37,360 nucleotides of DNA, from contig JAGXIR010000090.1 of the NCBI GenBank assembly GCA_024635605.1, positions 1 to 37,360 of the forward strand, in the 5' to 3' direction. This stretch comes from Sunxiuqinia sp. (GTDB taxonomy: Bacteria > Bacteroidota > Bacteroidia > Bacteroidales > Prolixibacteraceae). Numbering within the stretch: the stretch's first letter is position 1; every line of letters begins with the position of its first letter. The position numbers were made by a program, and so were the translations under genes. Shown piece by piece: positions 20,089 to 27,850 of this stretch. The notes under the pieces are model-generated. The model was given only the letters and a program-made list of their open reading frames with translations, searched no databases and had not been told where the DNA came from.

Positions 20089-20091
20089 GGA

Positions 20092-20155
20092 GTCATTAAA
20101 GCATGAGGAACGGCTAAAGCGACCGCTGGGTTGCTTCGATTTGGCTTGCAATGAC
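20092..20155. repeat. REP-like intergenic element between serC and serA
   Basis: A 64-base stretch with ends GTCATT and AATGAC. Read on the minus strand it begins GTCATTGCAAGCC and contains CGAAGCAA, resembling the widespread TCATTGCGAG...GAAGCAA intergenic repeats of many bacteria. Only one copy is in the window, so its repeat nature is inferred from resemblance. Confidence 0.4.
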
Positions 20156-20185
20156 ATTTTATTTTAACCTTAAAATTTGAATAAA

Positions 20186-21106
20186 ATGACGAACGTTTTA
20201 ATTGCAACCGAAAAACCGTTTGGCCCGGCCGCGGTTGCTCAAATGAGTGAAATCTGCAAAACGGCGGGTTTCCAGGTCCAACGCCTGGAGAAGTACACTG
20301 AAAAATCACAATTACTGCAAGCTGTAAGCATTACCCACGCTTTAATTGTACGCAGCGACCAGATTGATCGGGAAGTGCTGGATGCCGCTTCGGAGCTGAA
20401 AATTGTGGTTCGTGCCGGCGCCGGCTACGATAATGTGGATACCGCTTACGCCAAAGAAAAGGGCATTTGCGTGATGAACACTCCCGGCCAAAACTCCAAT
20501 GCGGTGGCCGAATTGGCCATTGGATTGGCTATCTACGGAATCCGTGAATTATTTAGTGGGAAAATGGGTGGCGAACTTCGTGGCCGAACCCTGGGCTTGC
20601 ATGGCTATGGTTATGTGGCCCGAAATGTGCACCGTATTGCCCGGGCTTTTGGCATGAATGTGATGGTCTATACCCGATATAGCAAGGCACAGGCTGCATC
20701 GCAAGGCATTGGGGTGACCAAATCGCTCGAAGAACTTTACGCCGTTTCGGACGTGGTTTCTATCCATGTTCCGGCTCGTGGCGAACACCTCAAATCGGTA
20801 AGTATGGATGTGCTAAAACATTTGAAAGAGAATGCCATCATTGTGAATACGGCCCGCAAGGAAGTGGTGAACGAAGAAGAATTATGCCAGTTTATGGCGG
20901 AGCGTCCCGATGTAAAATACCTTTCGGATATTGCTCCGGACTGTGCCAACCGGTTTGAGCAGGATTTTGAAGGCCGCTATTACTTCACCCCGAAAAAGCT
21001 GGGTGCCCAAACAGCCGAAGCCAATTTAAACGCGGGAGTTGCTGCTGCCGAACAAATTGTTGAGTTTCTCGAAAACGGCGACCGTACGTTTCAGGTGAAT
21101 AAATAG
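20186..21106 (+). CDS. serA: D-3-phosphoglycerate dehydrogenase, short type
   Basis: 306 residues from ATG 20186; the track begins three codons earlier at TTG. The enzyme oxidises 3-phosphoglycerate to 3-phosphohydroxypyruvate with NAD+, the first step of serine synthesis. It has the D-2-hydroxyacid dehydrogenase fold: VVRAGAGYDNVD, the NAD-binding LHGYGYVARNVHRIA, and NTARKEVVNEEEL. No C-terminal ACT or ASB regulatory domain is present, so it belongs to the short class without the usual serine feedback domain. At the usual catalytic His site (TPH in most homologues) it has Lys (FTPKKLGAQTAEAN). The same substitution is known from Bacteroidota-like enzymes and from Entamoeba. It works directly with the serC product upstream. 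Confidence 0.95.
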   Translation: MTNVLIATEKPFGPAAVAQMSEICKTAGFQVQRLEKYTEKSQLLQAVSITHALIVRSDQIDREVLDAASELKIVVRAGAGYDNVDTAYAKEKGICVMNTPGQNSNAVAELAIGLAIYGIRELFSGKMGGELRGRTLGLHGYGYVARNVHRIARAFGMNVMVYTRYSKAQAASQGIGVTKSLEELYAVSDVVSIHVPARGEHLKSVSMDVLKHLKENAIIVNTARKEVVNEEELCQFMAERPDVKYLSDIAPDCANRFEQDFEGRYYFTPKKLGAQTAEANLNAGVAAAEQIVEFLENGDRTFQVNK

Positions 21107-21130
21107 AAACCATTGCAACAAGGACATGAA

Positions 21131-21169
21131 CAGGATTCCATTCTTATCGGGAGGATGGAATCCTTTTTT
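21131..21169 (+). terminator. Rho-independent terminator of serA
   Basis: AGGATTCCAT pairs perfectly with ATGGAATCCT around a 13-base loop, followed by six T. Confidence 0.88.
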
Positions 21170-21286
21170 GAATCAAAATATTAACAAAACAGACTTTCCG
21201 CTTTTTATGCGAGGCGATTCAAAATATCAGTTGTAAATTCGCTTTGAATTCAAATCCTTCAAAATTAATTTTGAAAAAGTTTAAAC

Positions 21287-22537
21287 ATGGCTGTAATAAA
21301 ACCTTTTAAAGGACTTCGTCCACCACAGGAAATTGCGGAAGATTTAGCTTGTCTTCCCTATGATGTTATGAACTCGGAAGAGGCTACCCGTATGGCCGAT
21401 GGTAAAGAAAATTCGTTGTTGCACATTACCCGTGCCGAGATTGATTGCCCTGACGGAACCGATATTCATTCCGAAGAAGTGTATGAAAAATCGGTCGATA
21501 ATTTCACCAAGTTTCAGCAAAATGGCTGGTTGCAACAAGATGATGAGGCCAGGTACTATATTTACGCTCAAACCATGAATGGGCGAACTCAGTACGGCAT
21601 TGTTGGAGCGGCATCGTGCGATGATTACCACAATGGTGTCATTAAAAAGCATGAGCTTACCCGGCCCGACAAGGAAGAAGACCGGATGATTTTGACCCGT
21701 TACCTGAATGCGAACATCGAACCGGTTTTCTTTTCGTACAAAGCGGTTCCCGAAATTGATGCCTTGGTTGAAGCGGTGGTGAAAAACCAAGCGGCCGACT
21801 ACGATTTTGTGGCTGAAGATGGCTTCGGACACCACTTTTGGACGATTCACGAAAGAGGGGTGAATCAGCAAATTGAAGAGCTGTTTGCCACACAAGTTTC
21901 GGCAACCTACGTGGCCGACGGGCATCACCGAACCGCAGCTGCTGCCCGCATTGGTCTGGAAAAGAAGGCACAAAATCCCAATCATACAGGTGATGAATCG
22001 TACAACTATTTTATGGCGGTTCATTTCCCCGACAATCAACTTCAAATTATCGACTACAACCGTGTGGTAAAAGATTTGGGTGGCTTGAGTGTTTCCGAAT
22101 TTTTGGGGCAACTGGCTCATGGGTTCAAGCTTGAAAACATGGGAACTGAACTATTCAAATCATCTCACTTGCACGAATTCAGCATGTACTTGGAAGGGGA
22201 GTGGTACAAACTGACCGCCAAAGAAGGGACCTACGATGATTCGGATCCAATTGGTGTGCTGGATGTGACCATCTTGTCGAGCCAGGTGCTGGAGCCAATC
22301 TTGGATATTCAGGATTTGCGCACTTCAAAACGGATTGATTTTGTAGGTGGAATCCGTGGTTTGGGCGAACTGAAAAAACGTGTTGACAGTGGAGAGATGA
22401 AAGTGGCCTTCGCCTTATTCCCCGTGTCCATGGAACAACTGATTGCCATTGCCGACAGTGGCAACATTATGCCACCTAAAACCACTTGGTTCGAGCCCAA
22501 GCTTCGTTCGGGACTGGTTATTCACAAGTTAGATTGA
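21287..22537 (+). CDS. DUF1015 family protein, serine-cluster associated
   Basis: 416 residues, the usual DUF1015 (PF06245) length. The N-terminal IKPFKGLRPP and CLPYDVMNSEEA are characteristic of the family. Residues 208-217 contain YVADGHHRTAA. This resembles the DGHHR-type motif of the ParB/sulfiredoxin superfamily, which includes the serine kinases SerK and SbnI. No transmembrane or signal sequence is seen, so it is cytosolic. Its place downstream of serC-serA is typical in Bacteroidota and points to a role in serine or phosphoserine metabolism. The biochemical function is not established here. It is separated from serA by a terminator. Confidence 0.88.
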   Translation: MAVIKPFKGLRPPQEIAEDLACLPYDVMNSEEATRMADGKENSLLHITRAEIDCPDGTDIHSEEVYEKSVDNFTKFQQNGWLQQDDEARYYIYAQTMNGRTQYGIVGAASCDDYHNGVIKKHELTRPDKEEDRMILTRYLNANIEPVFFSYKAVPEIDALVEAVVKNQAADYDFVAEDGFGHHFWTIHERGVNQQIEELFATQVSATYVADGHHRTAAAARIGLEKKAQNPNHTGDESYNYFMAVHFPDNQLQIIDYNRVVKDLGGLSVSEFLGQLAHGFKLENMGTELFKSSHLHEFSMYLEGEWYKLTAKEGTYDDSDPIGVLDVTILSSQVLEPILDIQDLRTSKRIDFVGGIRGLGELKKRVDSGEMKVAFALFPVSMEQLIAIADSGNIMPPKTTWFEPKLRSGLVIHKLD

Positions 22538-22670
22538 CCCGATAAATTCATGGATTTCTCCGACGATTGATTTTAGCTTAACAGATTGGAAATAAGCTTA
22601 TAAGTTATTGAGCAGGATTCCAGGGAGATAAGCTCAATCTTGCTAAAGAGAAAGCTTGCCGGGCTCATCA

Positions 22671-22766
22671 TAAGTGCTGCGAATCATTTAGTGTCGTGTT
22701 TCGAGCCTTTAACAATTTGTGATAGAGGCGATACAGAGAATATTAAATAGGTCCGTGACCTTAATT
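22671..22766 (-). repeat. Long inverted repeat, left copy (A)
   Basis: The reverse complement of this 96-base stretch aligns without gaps to 34637-34732, with 10 mismatches counted by eye (about 90% identity). The inner edge carries a small AGGTC-acg-GACCT palindrome. The similarity stops sharply on both sides. In copy B the same sequence directly precedes a CsbD-like gene; here no gene follows it. Confidence 0.85.
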
Positions 22767-22783
22767 GAAAGTCGACTGGAAAA

Positions 22784-22839
22784 TGAATAGATTGTTTGCG
22801 CGATTATACCTGGATGGAATTGTGAAAACAATCTATTCA
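22784..22839. repeat. 14-bp perfect inverted repeat upstream of GH38 gene
   Basis: TGAATAGATTGTTT (22784-22797) is exactly complementary to AAACAATCTATTCA (22826-22839), with a 28-base spacer. There is no T-run after it, so it is not a standard terminator. It lies about 75 bases before the GH38 start and could be an operator or a leader hairpin. Confidence 0.6.
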
Positions 22840-22915
22840 ATGAATAAGCCGGTCAAACGTGAAATAGAGCTGGTAGAAATCTAATAACTAAGAAATAGCA
22901 GAAGTTTTGTATTCG

Positions 22916-25453
22916 ATGAAAGCATATCGCTGTTTAATGCTAAGCATTTTACTAATCTTCACTGTTGCTGCCCGGTCGCAAACAGCTTGGTTTGCCGACG
23001 GGTATCACGGTGGGGTTTACGGTCATTATCCGATGTGGCAGGTTCGTTTTATGCTGGACGAGCTGAATGAAAATCCAGGCTGGAAAATCAACCTGGAGAT
23101 AGAACCGGAGACATGGGATACAGTAAATGTAAAAGATCCAGAGAACTTTAAAGCATTTCAGGAGTATTTCAAAACGAAGGGACGATTTGGCCGGATCGAA
23201 TTTGTGAATCCCACGTGGGCACAGCCCTATTGCTATAATATTTCCGGTGAAAGTATCATCCGCCAGTTCGCTTACGGAATTGACAAAACATTGGAGTATT
23301 TTCCAGATGCCACATTTATAACTTATGCGGTTGAAGAACCTTGCTTTACCAGCTCTCTACCTCAGATTCTGAAAGGTTTTGGCTATAAGTATGCCGTGTT
23401 GCGTAACCCAAATACTTGCTGGGGCGGATATACCTCCGCTTTCGGAAAGGATCTGGTCAACTGGATTGGTCCGGATGGTACTTCCATTCCTGCTGTTCCG
23501 AGGTACGCTTGCGAAGAGCTGTCAATGCACTCAACCTGGCAAACCGAATCTTGGACAAACTCAAACAGCTTTATCGAAAAATGTTTTGAGAATGGGATTC
23601 AATATCCCGTTGGTATGACTTTTCAGGATGCCGGCTGGGACGGTGGTCCCTGGGGAAATCAATACAAACCAACGGAATACACGACCTGGACCGAATACTT
23701 GGATCTGGTTGTCGGCAAGCTTGAAGCAACCGATTGGAAATTTTCACTTGAAGATATAAAACCGGGTCTTGTATGGGGCGCACAAGTGTTGCAAAAGATT
23801 GCGCAGGAGGTTCGGGTGAGTGAAAACAAGATGGTGATGGCTGAAAAAGTAGCTGCTTTCGATTATCTTTTAAACGGAACAGAATGGCCAGCTACAGATT
23901 TTGCAGAAGCATGGCGGACACTCATGCTGGCTCAGCATCACGACTGCTGGATTGTACCTTATAACGGACGTCCGGGACATACGTGGGCCGACAATGTGAC
24001 CCGCTGGACAAATCATTCGAACGAAATTGCTGATTCAAAATTCAATACCTTCTTTGATGAGACTATTCCTGAAAGTTCAAAAAATATTCGCGTGTTCAAC
24101 ACGCTGGGATCAGCCCGCACCGAACTTGTTGCCCTGAATCTGCCGGAAGGTTTCTCTAAAACCGGATATCAGGTTTCAAATGCAGCCGCCAAAACCGTAC
24201 CATCGCAACTTGTTGTTGATGAAAATGGAACAACGGTACTCTATTTTGAAGCGACAGCTCCGGCAATGGGATATGCCACATACAGCCTTAAGGCAGCTAA
24301 AAGCAAAAAGGTTTCTTCGGCTGCCACGCAGTTAGCCGACGGCACTTATCGGATTGAGACAGCATTCTATTCAGCCATTATCGATCCGAAAAAAGGTGGA
24401 ACAATTACCAGTTTGATTGATAAAAAAAATGCTAAACGGCAATTGGTTGACGATGGTTGTCTGTTAAATAATCTGCACGGGTATTTTTATCAAGAAAAAA
24501 AATATCATGAAGGGGCAAGCGGTCCTGCCAGAGTAAGCATTGCAGAAGATGGACAATTATTTGTTCAACTGAAAGTTGAAAGCCAAATTGCCGGCAATCG
24601 TTATATTCAATTGATCTCTTTCCGCAAGAACTCGCCTCTGATCGACTTTAATTTAACAATTGATTGGGATGGACAACCTGGAATTGGAGCTTACGATCAG
24701 AGTGATGATTATAAAGCAGAAGATCGTGAAAAAGCATTTTACAATGACGAGTATAAACTCCACCTGGAGTTTCCGTTGGCTGAAGTTGGTGACAGACTGT
24801 TCAAAAACGCTCCTTTTGATGTGTGTGAAACAAAACTGGATAATACCGTTTACTCAAGCTGGGATAAAATTAAGCATAACGTGATTTTGAATTGGGTGGA
24901 TGTTGCCAACCAGACCAACGATTACGGCGTTGCTCTTTTTACAGACCACACTACCTCCTATTTGCAAACAGATGATTTAACGCTGGGTTTGACAGTGCAG
25001 TATGCCGGATGGGCTTTGTGGGGACGAAATTATCGCGTACATGGCCCTACACAATTGAAATACGCTTTGTTACCTCATGCCTCTAATTGGGAAAAAGCTT
25101 CGATTGAATTTGCGAGCAGTGCCTGGAACGAGCCGCTGATTGGCCGTTTTGTCCACGCCGGGAAAGATCCGTCTGAGTTTAATTTACTGGAAGTTGCCGA
25201 TAAAAACCTTCAGGTTTCGTCTGTTACCGTTGATGGCGAAGATCTGCTGGTCCGCTTCTATAATTCATCACAGAATGCCGATCAGGAAGTCCGCTGGAAC
25301 TGTCGTGCTGATATTCTGGAATTGGTTGACCTGAATGGAAATACAATTGCTCCGGTTCAAGCAGACAAAGACAAGAATGGCATGATCACAAAATTAAGTC
25401 TTCCGCAGTTTGGTTTTCAAACCATTAAACTCCAAAAAGTTAAGTTAAAATAA
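22916..25453 (+). CDS. Secreted glycoside hydrolase family 38-like protein (alpha-mannosidase homologue)
   Basis: 845 residues from ATG 22916, which begins a signal peptide (MKAYRCLMLSILLIFTVAARS, cleavage near RSQ); the track starts three codons earlier at TTG. GH38 features are a GRFGRIEFVNPTWAQPY stretch, SGESIIRQFAYG, SLPQILKGFGYKY and LAQHHDCWIVPYNG. The last contains the conserved His-Asp of the metal site. A long beta-sandwich C-terminal half (residues about 390-845) is also typical. However the usual N-terminal HxHxD metal motif is replaced by HGGVYGHYP. The nucleophile-Asp region reads AVEEPCFTSS. It may therefore be an inactive or differently acting homologue. Probable location is periplasm or cell surface. 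No SusC/SusD or other polysaccharide-utilisation genes are adjacent. Confidence 0.85.
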   Translation: MKAYRCLMLSILLIFTVAARSQTAWFADGYHGGVYGHYPMWQVRFMLDELNENPGWKINLEIEPETWDTVNVKDPENFKAFQEYFKTKGRFGRIEFVNPTWAQPYCYNISGESIIRQFAYGIDKTLEYFPDATFITYAVEEPCFTSSLPQILKGFGYKYAVLRNPNTCWGGYTSAFGKDLVNWIGPDGTSIPAVPRYACEELSMHSTWQTESWTNSNSFIEKCFENGIQYPVGMTFQDAGWDGGPWGNQYKPTEYTTWTEYLDLVVGKLEATDWKFSLEDIKPGLVWGAQVLQKIAQEVRVSENKMVMAEKVAAFDYLLNGTEWPATDFAEAWRTLMLAQHHDCWIVPYNGRPGHTWADNVTRWTNHSNEIADSKFNTFFDETIPESSKNIRVFNTLGSARTELVALNLPEGFSKTGYQVSNAAAKTVPSQLVVDENGTTVLYFEATAPAMGYATYSLKAAKSKKVSSAATQLADGTYRIETAFYSAIIDPKKGGTITSLIDKKNAKRQLVDDGCLLNNLHGYFYQEKKYHEGASGPARVSIAEDGQLFVQLKVESQIAGNRYIQLISFRKNSPLIDFNLTIDWDGQPGIGAYDQSDDYKAEDREKAFYNDEYKLHLEFPLAEVGDRLFKNAPFDVCETKLDNTVYSSWDKIKHNVILNWVDVANQTNDYGVALFTDHTTSYLQTDDLTLGLTVQYAGWALWGRNYRVHGPTQLKYALLPHASNWEKASIEFASSAWNEPLIGRFVHAGKDPSEFNLLEVADKNLQVSSVTVDGEDLLVRFYNSSQNADQEVRWNCRADILELVDLNGNTIAPVQADKDKNGMITKLSLPQFGFQTIKLQKVKLK

Positions 25454-25552
25454 GATGATCAGCGTATTGAAAGATGCCCCTTAGGCATCGCTCAACTTAA
25501 TATTCAACTTTTCGTTGCCTACCCTATTTCCCACAAGCTGAGGCAAAGCCAA
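25454..25552. other. Spacer between GH38 gene and insertion sequence
   Basis: About 100 bases. It holds a small hairpin (GATGCC with GGCATC) shortly after the GH38 stop that lacks a T-run. It may be a weak terminator. No gene is seen. Confidence 0.4.
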
Positions 25553-25570
25553 TTTTAACCCAACTTGCAG
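25553..25570 (+). repeat. IS left terminal inverted repeat
   Basis: An 18-bp sequence exactly complementary to 27723-27740. It marks the left end of the insertion sequence. Confidence 0.93.
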
Positions 25571-25751
25571 CCTTAGCCCCATAAATCGAGAAAAATCGGG
25601 TAAAAATGCAGGTTTTTTTGGATAAAAATGAAAGCGATAAATGTTTTCATCGTGTAACTGTCTGATATTCAAATGTAGCATTCTCCTGCGTTTCATTTGT
25701 AGTACACAGGGGGGTATTGGTTGTCAGTTCGTTACATGGTAACTTACTGCC

Positions 25752-27722
25752 ATGTATTTCAAGGTATCCATGCGCACCAATCCCGCCACGGGAGCCTATT
25801 CGGGCTATTACCGGTTAGTGGAGAGTTATCGCGACCATCGCGACCGGGTATGCCACCGGACTATTTTGAATGCGGGTTATCTTGACCAGCTGACCACCGG
25901 CCAGCTCAACCTGGTACAGAAGATACTTACCGCCAAAGTTGCCAACCACGACAACCCCCTGTTTGAACTTCCGTACACCGATGATGCACCAGTGGTGCGC
26001 TATGTTGATGATTTTTTCAAGCGGATGGTTGCCGAAAAACGCATCGATGTGCTGGTTGAAAAAAAGGATGGAAAGACATCTAAAAACGGTAAAGACCTGC
26101 AACTGATCGACCTGAACAGCATCCGGAACAAAGATGTTCGGGAGATTGGGGCCGAATGGTTGTCGTACCAGGCTATGCGCCAGTTGCAGATTGCACCTTT
26201 TTTAGAAAGCCTCGGATGGGGCGGGGACCAGGTCAGATTGGCCCAGACGCACATCATCAGCCGGGCAGTTTACCCTGCCTCGGAGCTGGAAACGACGCGG
26301 TGGATCAGGGAAAACTCGGCCGTGTGTGAGATCACCGGGTTCGACATCCAGCAGGTTACCAAAGACCGGCTGTATGCCATCTCGAAAAAACTGTATGCCG
26401 AAAAGGAAGCGCTGGAGCAACACTTGTCGGTGCGCACCAACGAGTTGTTCGACATCCAGGACAAAATAATACTTTACGACCTGACCAACACTTATTTTGA
26501 AGGCCGGAAACAGGGGAGCAAACTGGCCAAATTCGGGCGCAGCAAGGAAAAACGCAGCGATGCCAAATTGGTTGTGTTGGGGCTGGTGATCAATCCTGAA
26601 GGTTTTATCAAATACTCCTCGATACTGGAAGGGAACATGGCCGACAGCAAAACACTGGAGGGGATGATAGGCAAATTGCGCATCAAAACCTCCTTCTCGG
26701 CCCGTAAAGCCCTGATCGTGATAGATGCGGGCATTGCCACCGAAGAAAACCTGAAGATGATACTGGACAATGGCTACGATTACCTGTGCGTGGGCCGTTC
26801 AAATTTAAAAACATACAACATCCAAGCCGGTGCGGCCACCGTTTCGGTAACCGACAACAGGAAACAGAAAATTGAGCTGTGCCGGGTCAATTCTGGCCGC
26901 AATACGGATTATTGCCTGAAAGTCGAAAGTCACACCAAAGAGATGAAAGAACGTTCGATGAACGGGCAGTTCCGCTCCCGCTTCGAGGCCGGCCTGCAAC
27001 AAATAGCCGACAGCCTGACCAAAAAAGGTGGCGTAAAACAAGAGGACAAAGTCCACCAGCGCATTGGGAGGTTAAAGCAAAAATACCCATCTGTCGGGCG
27101 ATACTTCGACATCGAAACTGAGGTAAGCGAAGAAGCTGCGCCAAAACGGAAAAAGAAGGACACTGGACCGCTAAAAGAGAAAAACCGGGTTGTAACTTCC
27201 GTCAAATGGGCTGTCAAAGAAGGGGTTGATATCAATGCCCGGAGCGGGGTTTACTTTCTGCGCACATCGCTCCAGGCCAACAGTGAAGAAAATGTATGGC
27301 AATTTTACAATACGATTCGCGAGATCGAGGCATGTTTTCGGGTCCTGAAGACCGACCTTGACCTTCGACCCATTTACCATCAAAAAGATGAAAACACGAT
27401 GGCACACCTGCATCTGGGTTTATTGGCATACTGGCTTGTAAACACCGTTCGCCATCAACTAAAACAAGAAGGCATTCGTTCCGGATGGCGCGAGATTGTA
27501 AGAACCATGAACACGCAAAAGGCTGGGACAACCTTGGCACAAAACAATCACGAAGAAGTGATTATGATACGCCGGTGTTCAGAGCCAAACCAACAGGTGC
27601 GAAAACTATATGATGCCCTGAAATACAAATATGCGCCATTCGTAAAACGAAAATCCGTAGTACACAAATCTGAACTCGAAAATTGCCAATTCATTGAAAG
27701 GCAAGAATTTCATTCAGATTAA
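25752..27722 (+). CDS. IS1634-family DDE transposase
   Basis: 656 residues, intact. The N-terminus (MYFKVSMRTNPATGAYSGYYRLVESYRD) and overall length fit IS1634-type transposases of the IS4-like DDE group. Likely catalytic landmarks are the first Asp in KIILYDLTNTYFEG, the second in ALIVIDAGIATEENL, and Glu in the IREIEACFRVLKTDL signature, which resembles the Y-(2)-R-(3)-E-(6)-K motif of IS4-type enzymes. The late HLHLGLLAYWLVNTVRHQLK helix is also typical. GC content and codon choice look somewhat richer in C/G than the AT-rich regulator genes downstream. It acts on its own ends (18-bp repeats). No other gene is inside the element. Confidence 0.93.
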   Translation: MYFKVSMRTNPATGAYSGYYRLVESYRDHRDRVCHRTILNAGYLDQLTTGQLNLVQKILTAKVANHDNPLFELPYTDDAPVVRYVDDFFKRMVAEKRIDVLVEKKDGKTSKNGKDLQLIDLNSIRNKDVREIGAEWLSYQAMRQLQIAPFLESLGWGGDQVRLAQTHIISRAVYPASELETTRWIRENSAVCEITGFDIQQVTKDRLYAISKKLYAEKEALEQHLSVRTNELFDIQDKIILYDLTNTYFEGRKQGSKLAKFGRSKEKRSDAKLVVLGLVINPEGFIKYSSILEGNMADSKTLEGMIGKLRIKTSFSARKALIVIDAGIATEENLKMILDNGYDYLCVGRSNLKTYNIQAGAATVSVTDNRKQKIELCRVNSGRNTDYCLKVESHTKEMKERSMNGQFRSRFEAGLQQIADSLTKKGGVKQEDKVHQRIGRLKQKYPSVGRYFDIETEVSEEAAPKRKKKDTGPLKEKNRVVTSVKWAVKEGVDINARSGVYFLRTSLQANSEENVWQFYNTIREIEACFRVLKTDLDLRPIYHQKDENTMAHLHLGLLAYWLVNTVRHQLKQEGIRSGWREIVRTMNTQKAGTTLAQNNHEEVIMIRRCSEPNQQVRKLYDALKYKYAPFVKRKSVVHKSELENCQFIERQEFHSD

Positions 27723-27740
27723 CTGCAAGTTGGGTTAAAA
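27723..27740 (-). repeat. IS right terminal inverted repeat
   Basis: CTGCAAGTTGGGTTAAAA, exactly complementary to the left end and adjacent to the transposase stop. It stands only 28 bases before the first half-site of the regulator promoter. Confidence 0.93.
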
Positions 27741-27768
27741 GAAACGATTCACCTCCCAAATGCGTGAA

Positions 27769-27827
27769 TTGTGTAACTTTTTTATAAAGTTGTGTAACAC
27801 TTATCTTGACCTAATTGTAAATCTTTG
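27769..27827 (+). promoter_or_regulatory. Putative AraC-type operator/promoter before the regulator operon (site 1)
   Basis: Half-sites TTGTGTAAC at 27769-27777 and 27790-27798 are identical and exactly 21 bp apart. A CTTTG core (AATCTTTG, near the Bacteroidota -7 consensus) begins 33 bp after the start of the second half-site, at 27823. The same layout occurs at 31559 and 35316. If this is the promoter, GTG 27827 cannot be the start codon, because transcription would begin beyond it. Confidence 0.65.
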
Positions 27828-27850
27828 TGGAGCTTTTCAAAAAAAATAAA

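Larger units (their letters stand above)
22538..22915. other. Intergenic region between DUF1015 gene and GH38 gene
   Basis: About 380 bases without a convincing gene. It contains one arm of the long inverted repeat (22671-22766) and a 14-bp perfect inverted repeat (22784-22839). A 33-codon ORF (22783-22884) overlaps the latter and is not called. Confidence 0.5.
25553..27740 (+). mobile_element. Complete IS1634-type insertion sequence
   Basis: 2188 bases bounded by perfect 18-bp inverted repeats, TTTTAACCCAACTTGCAG at 25553-25570 and its exact complement at 27723-27740. It encloses one intact transposase. The right repeat starts immediately after the transposase stop codon, and about 180 bases of non-coding sequence precede the gene at the left. 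No identical target-site duplication is visible (flanks ...AGCCAA and GAAACG...). The duplication may have decayed, or flanking DNA may have been rearranged. The intact ORF and perfect ends imply recent activity. Confidence 0.93.

Noticed and set aside
21344-22120. 258-residue ORF on the minus strand
   Set aside because: A shadow of the DUF1015 gene, which has clear family motifs on the plus strand.
22783-22884. 33-codon ORF upstream of the GH38 gene
   Set aside because: It overlaps a 14-bp perfect inverted repeat, has no ribosome-binding site and resembles no family; more likely chance.
25543-27750. Target-site duplication of the insertion sequence
   Set aside because: Flanking bases (AGCCAA and GAAACG) do not match at any length I could justify.
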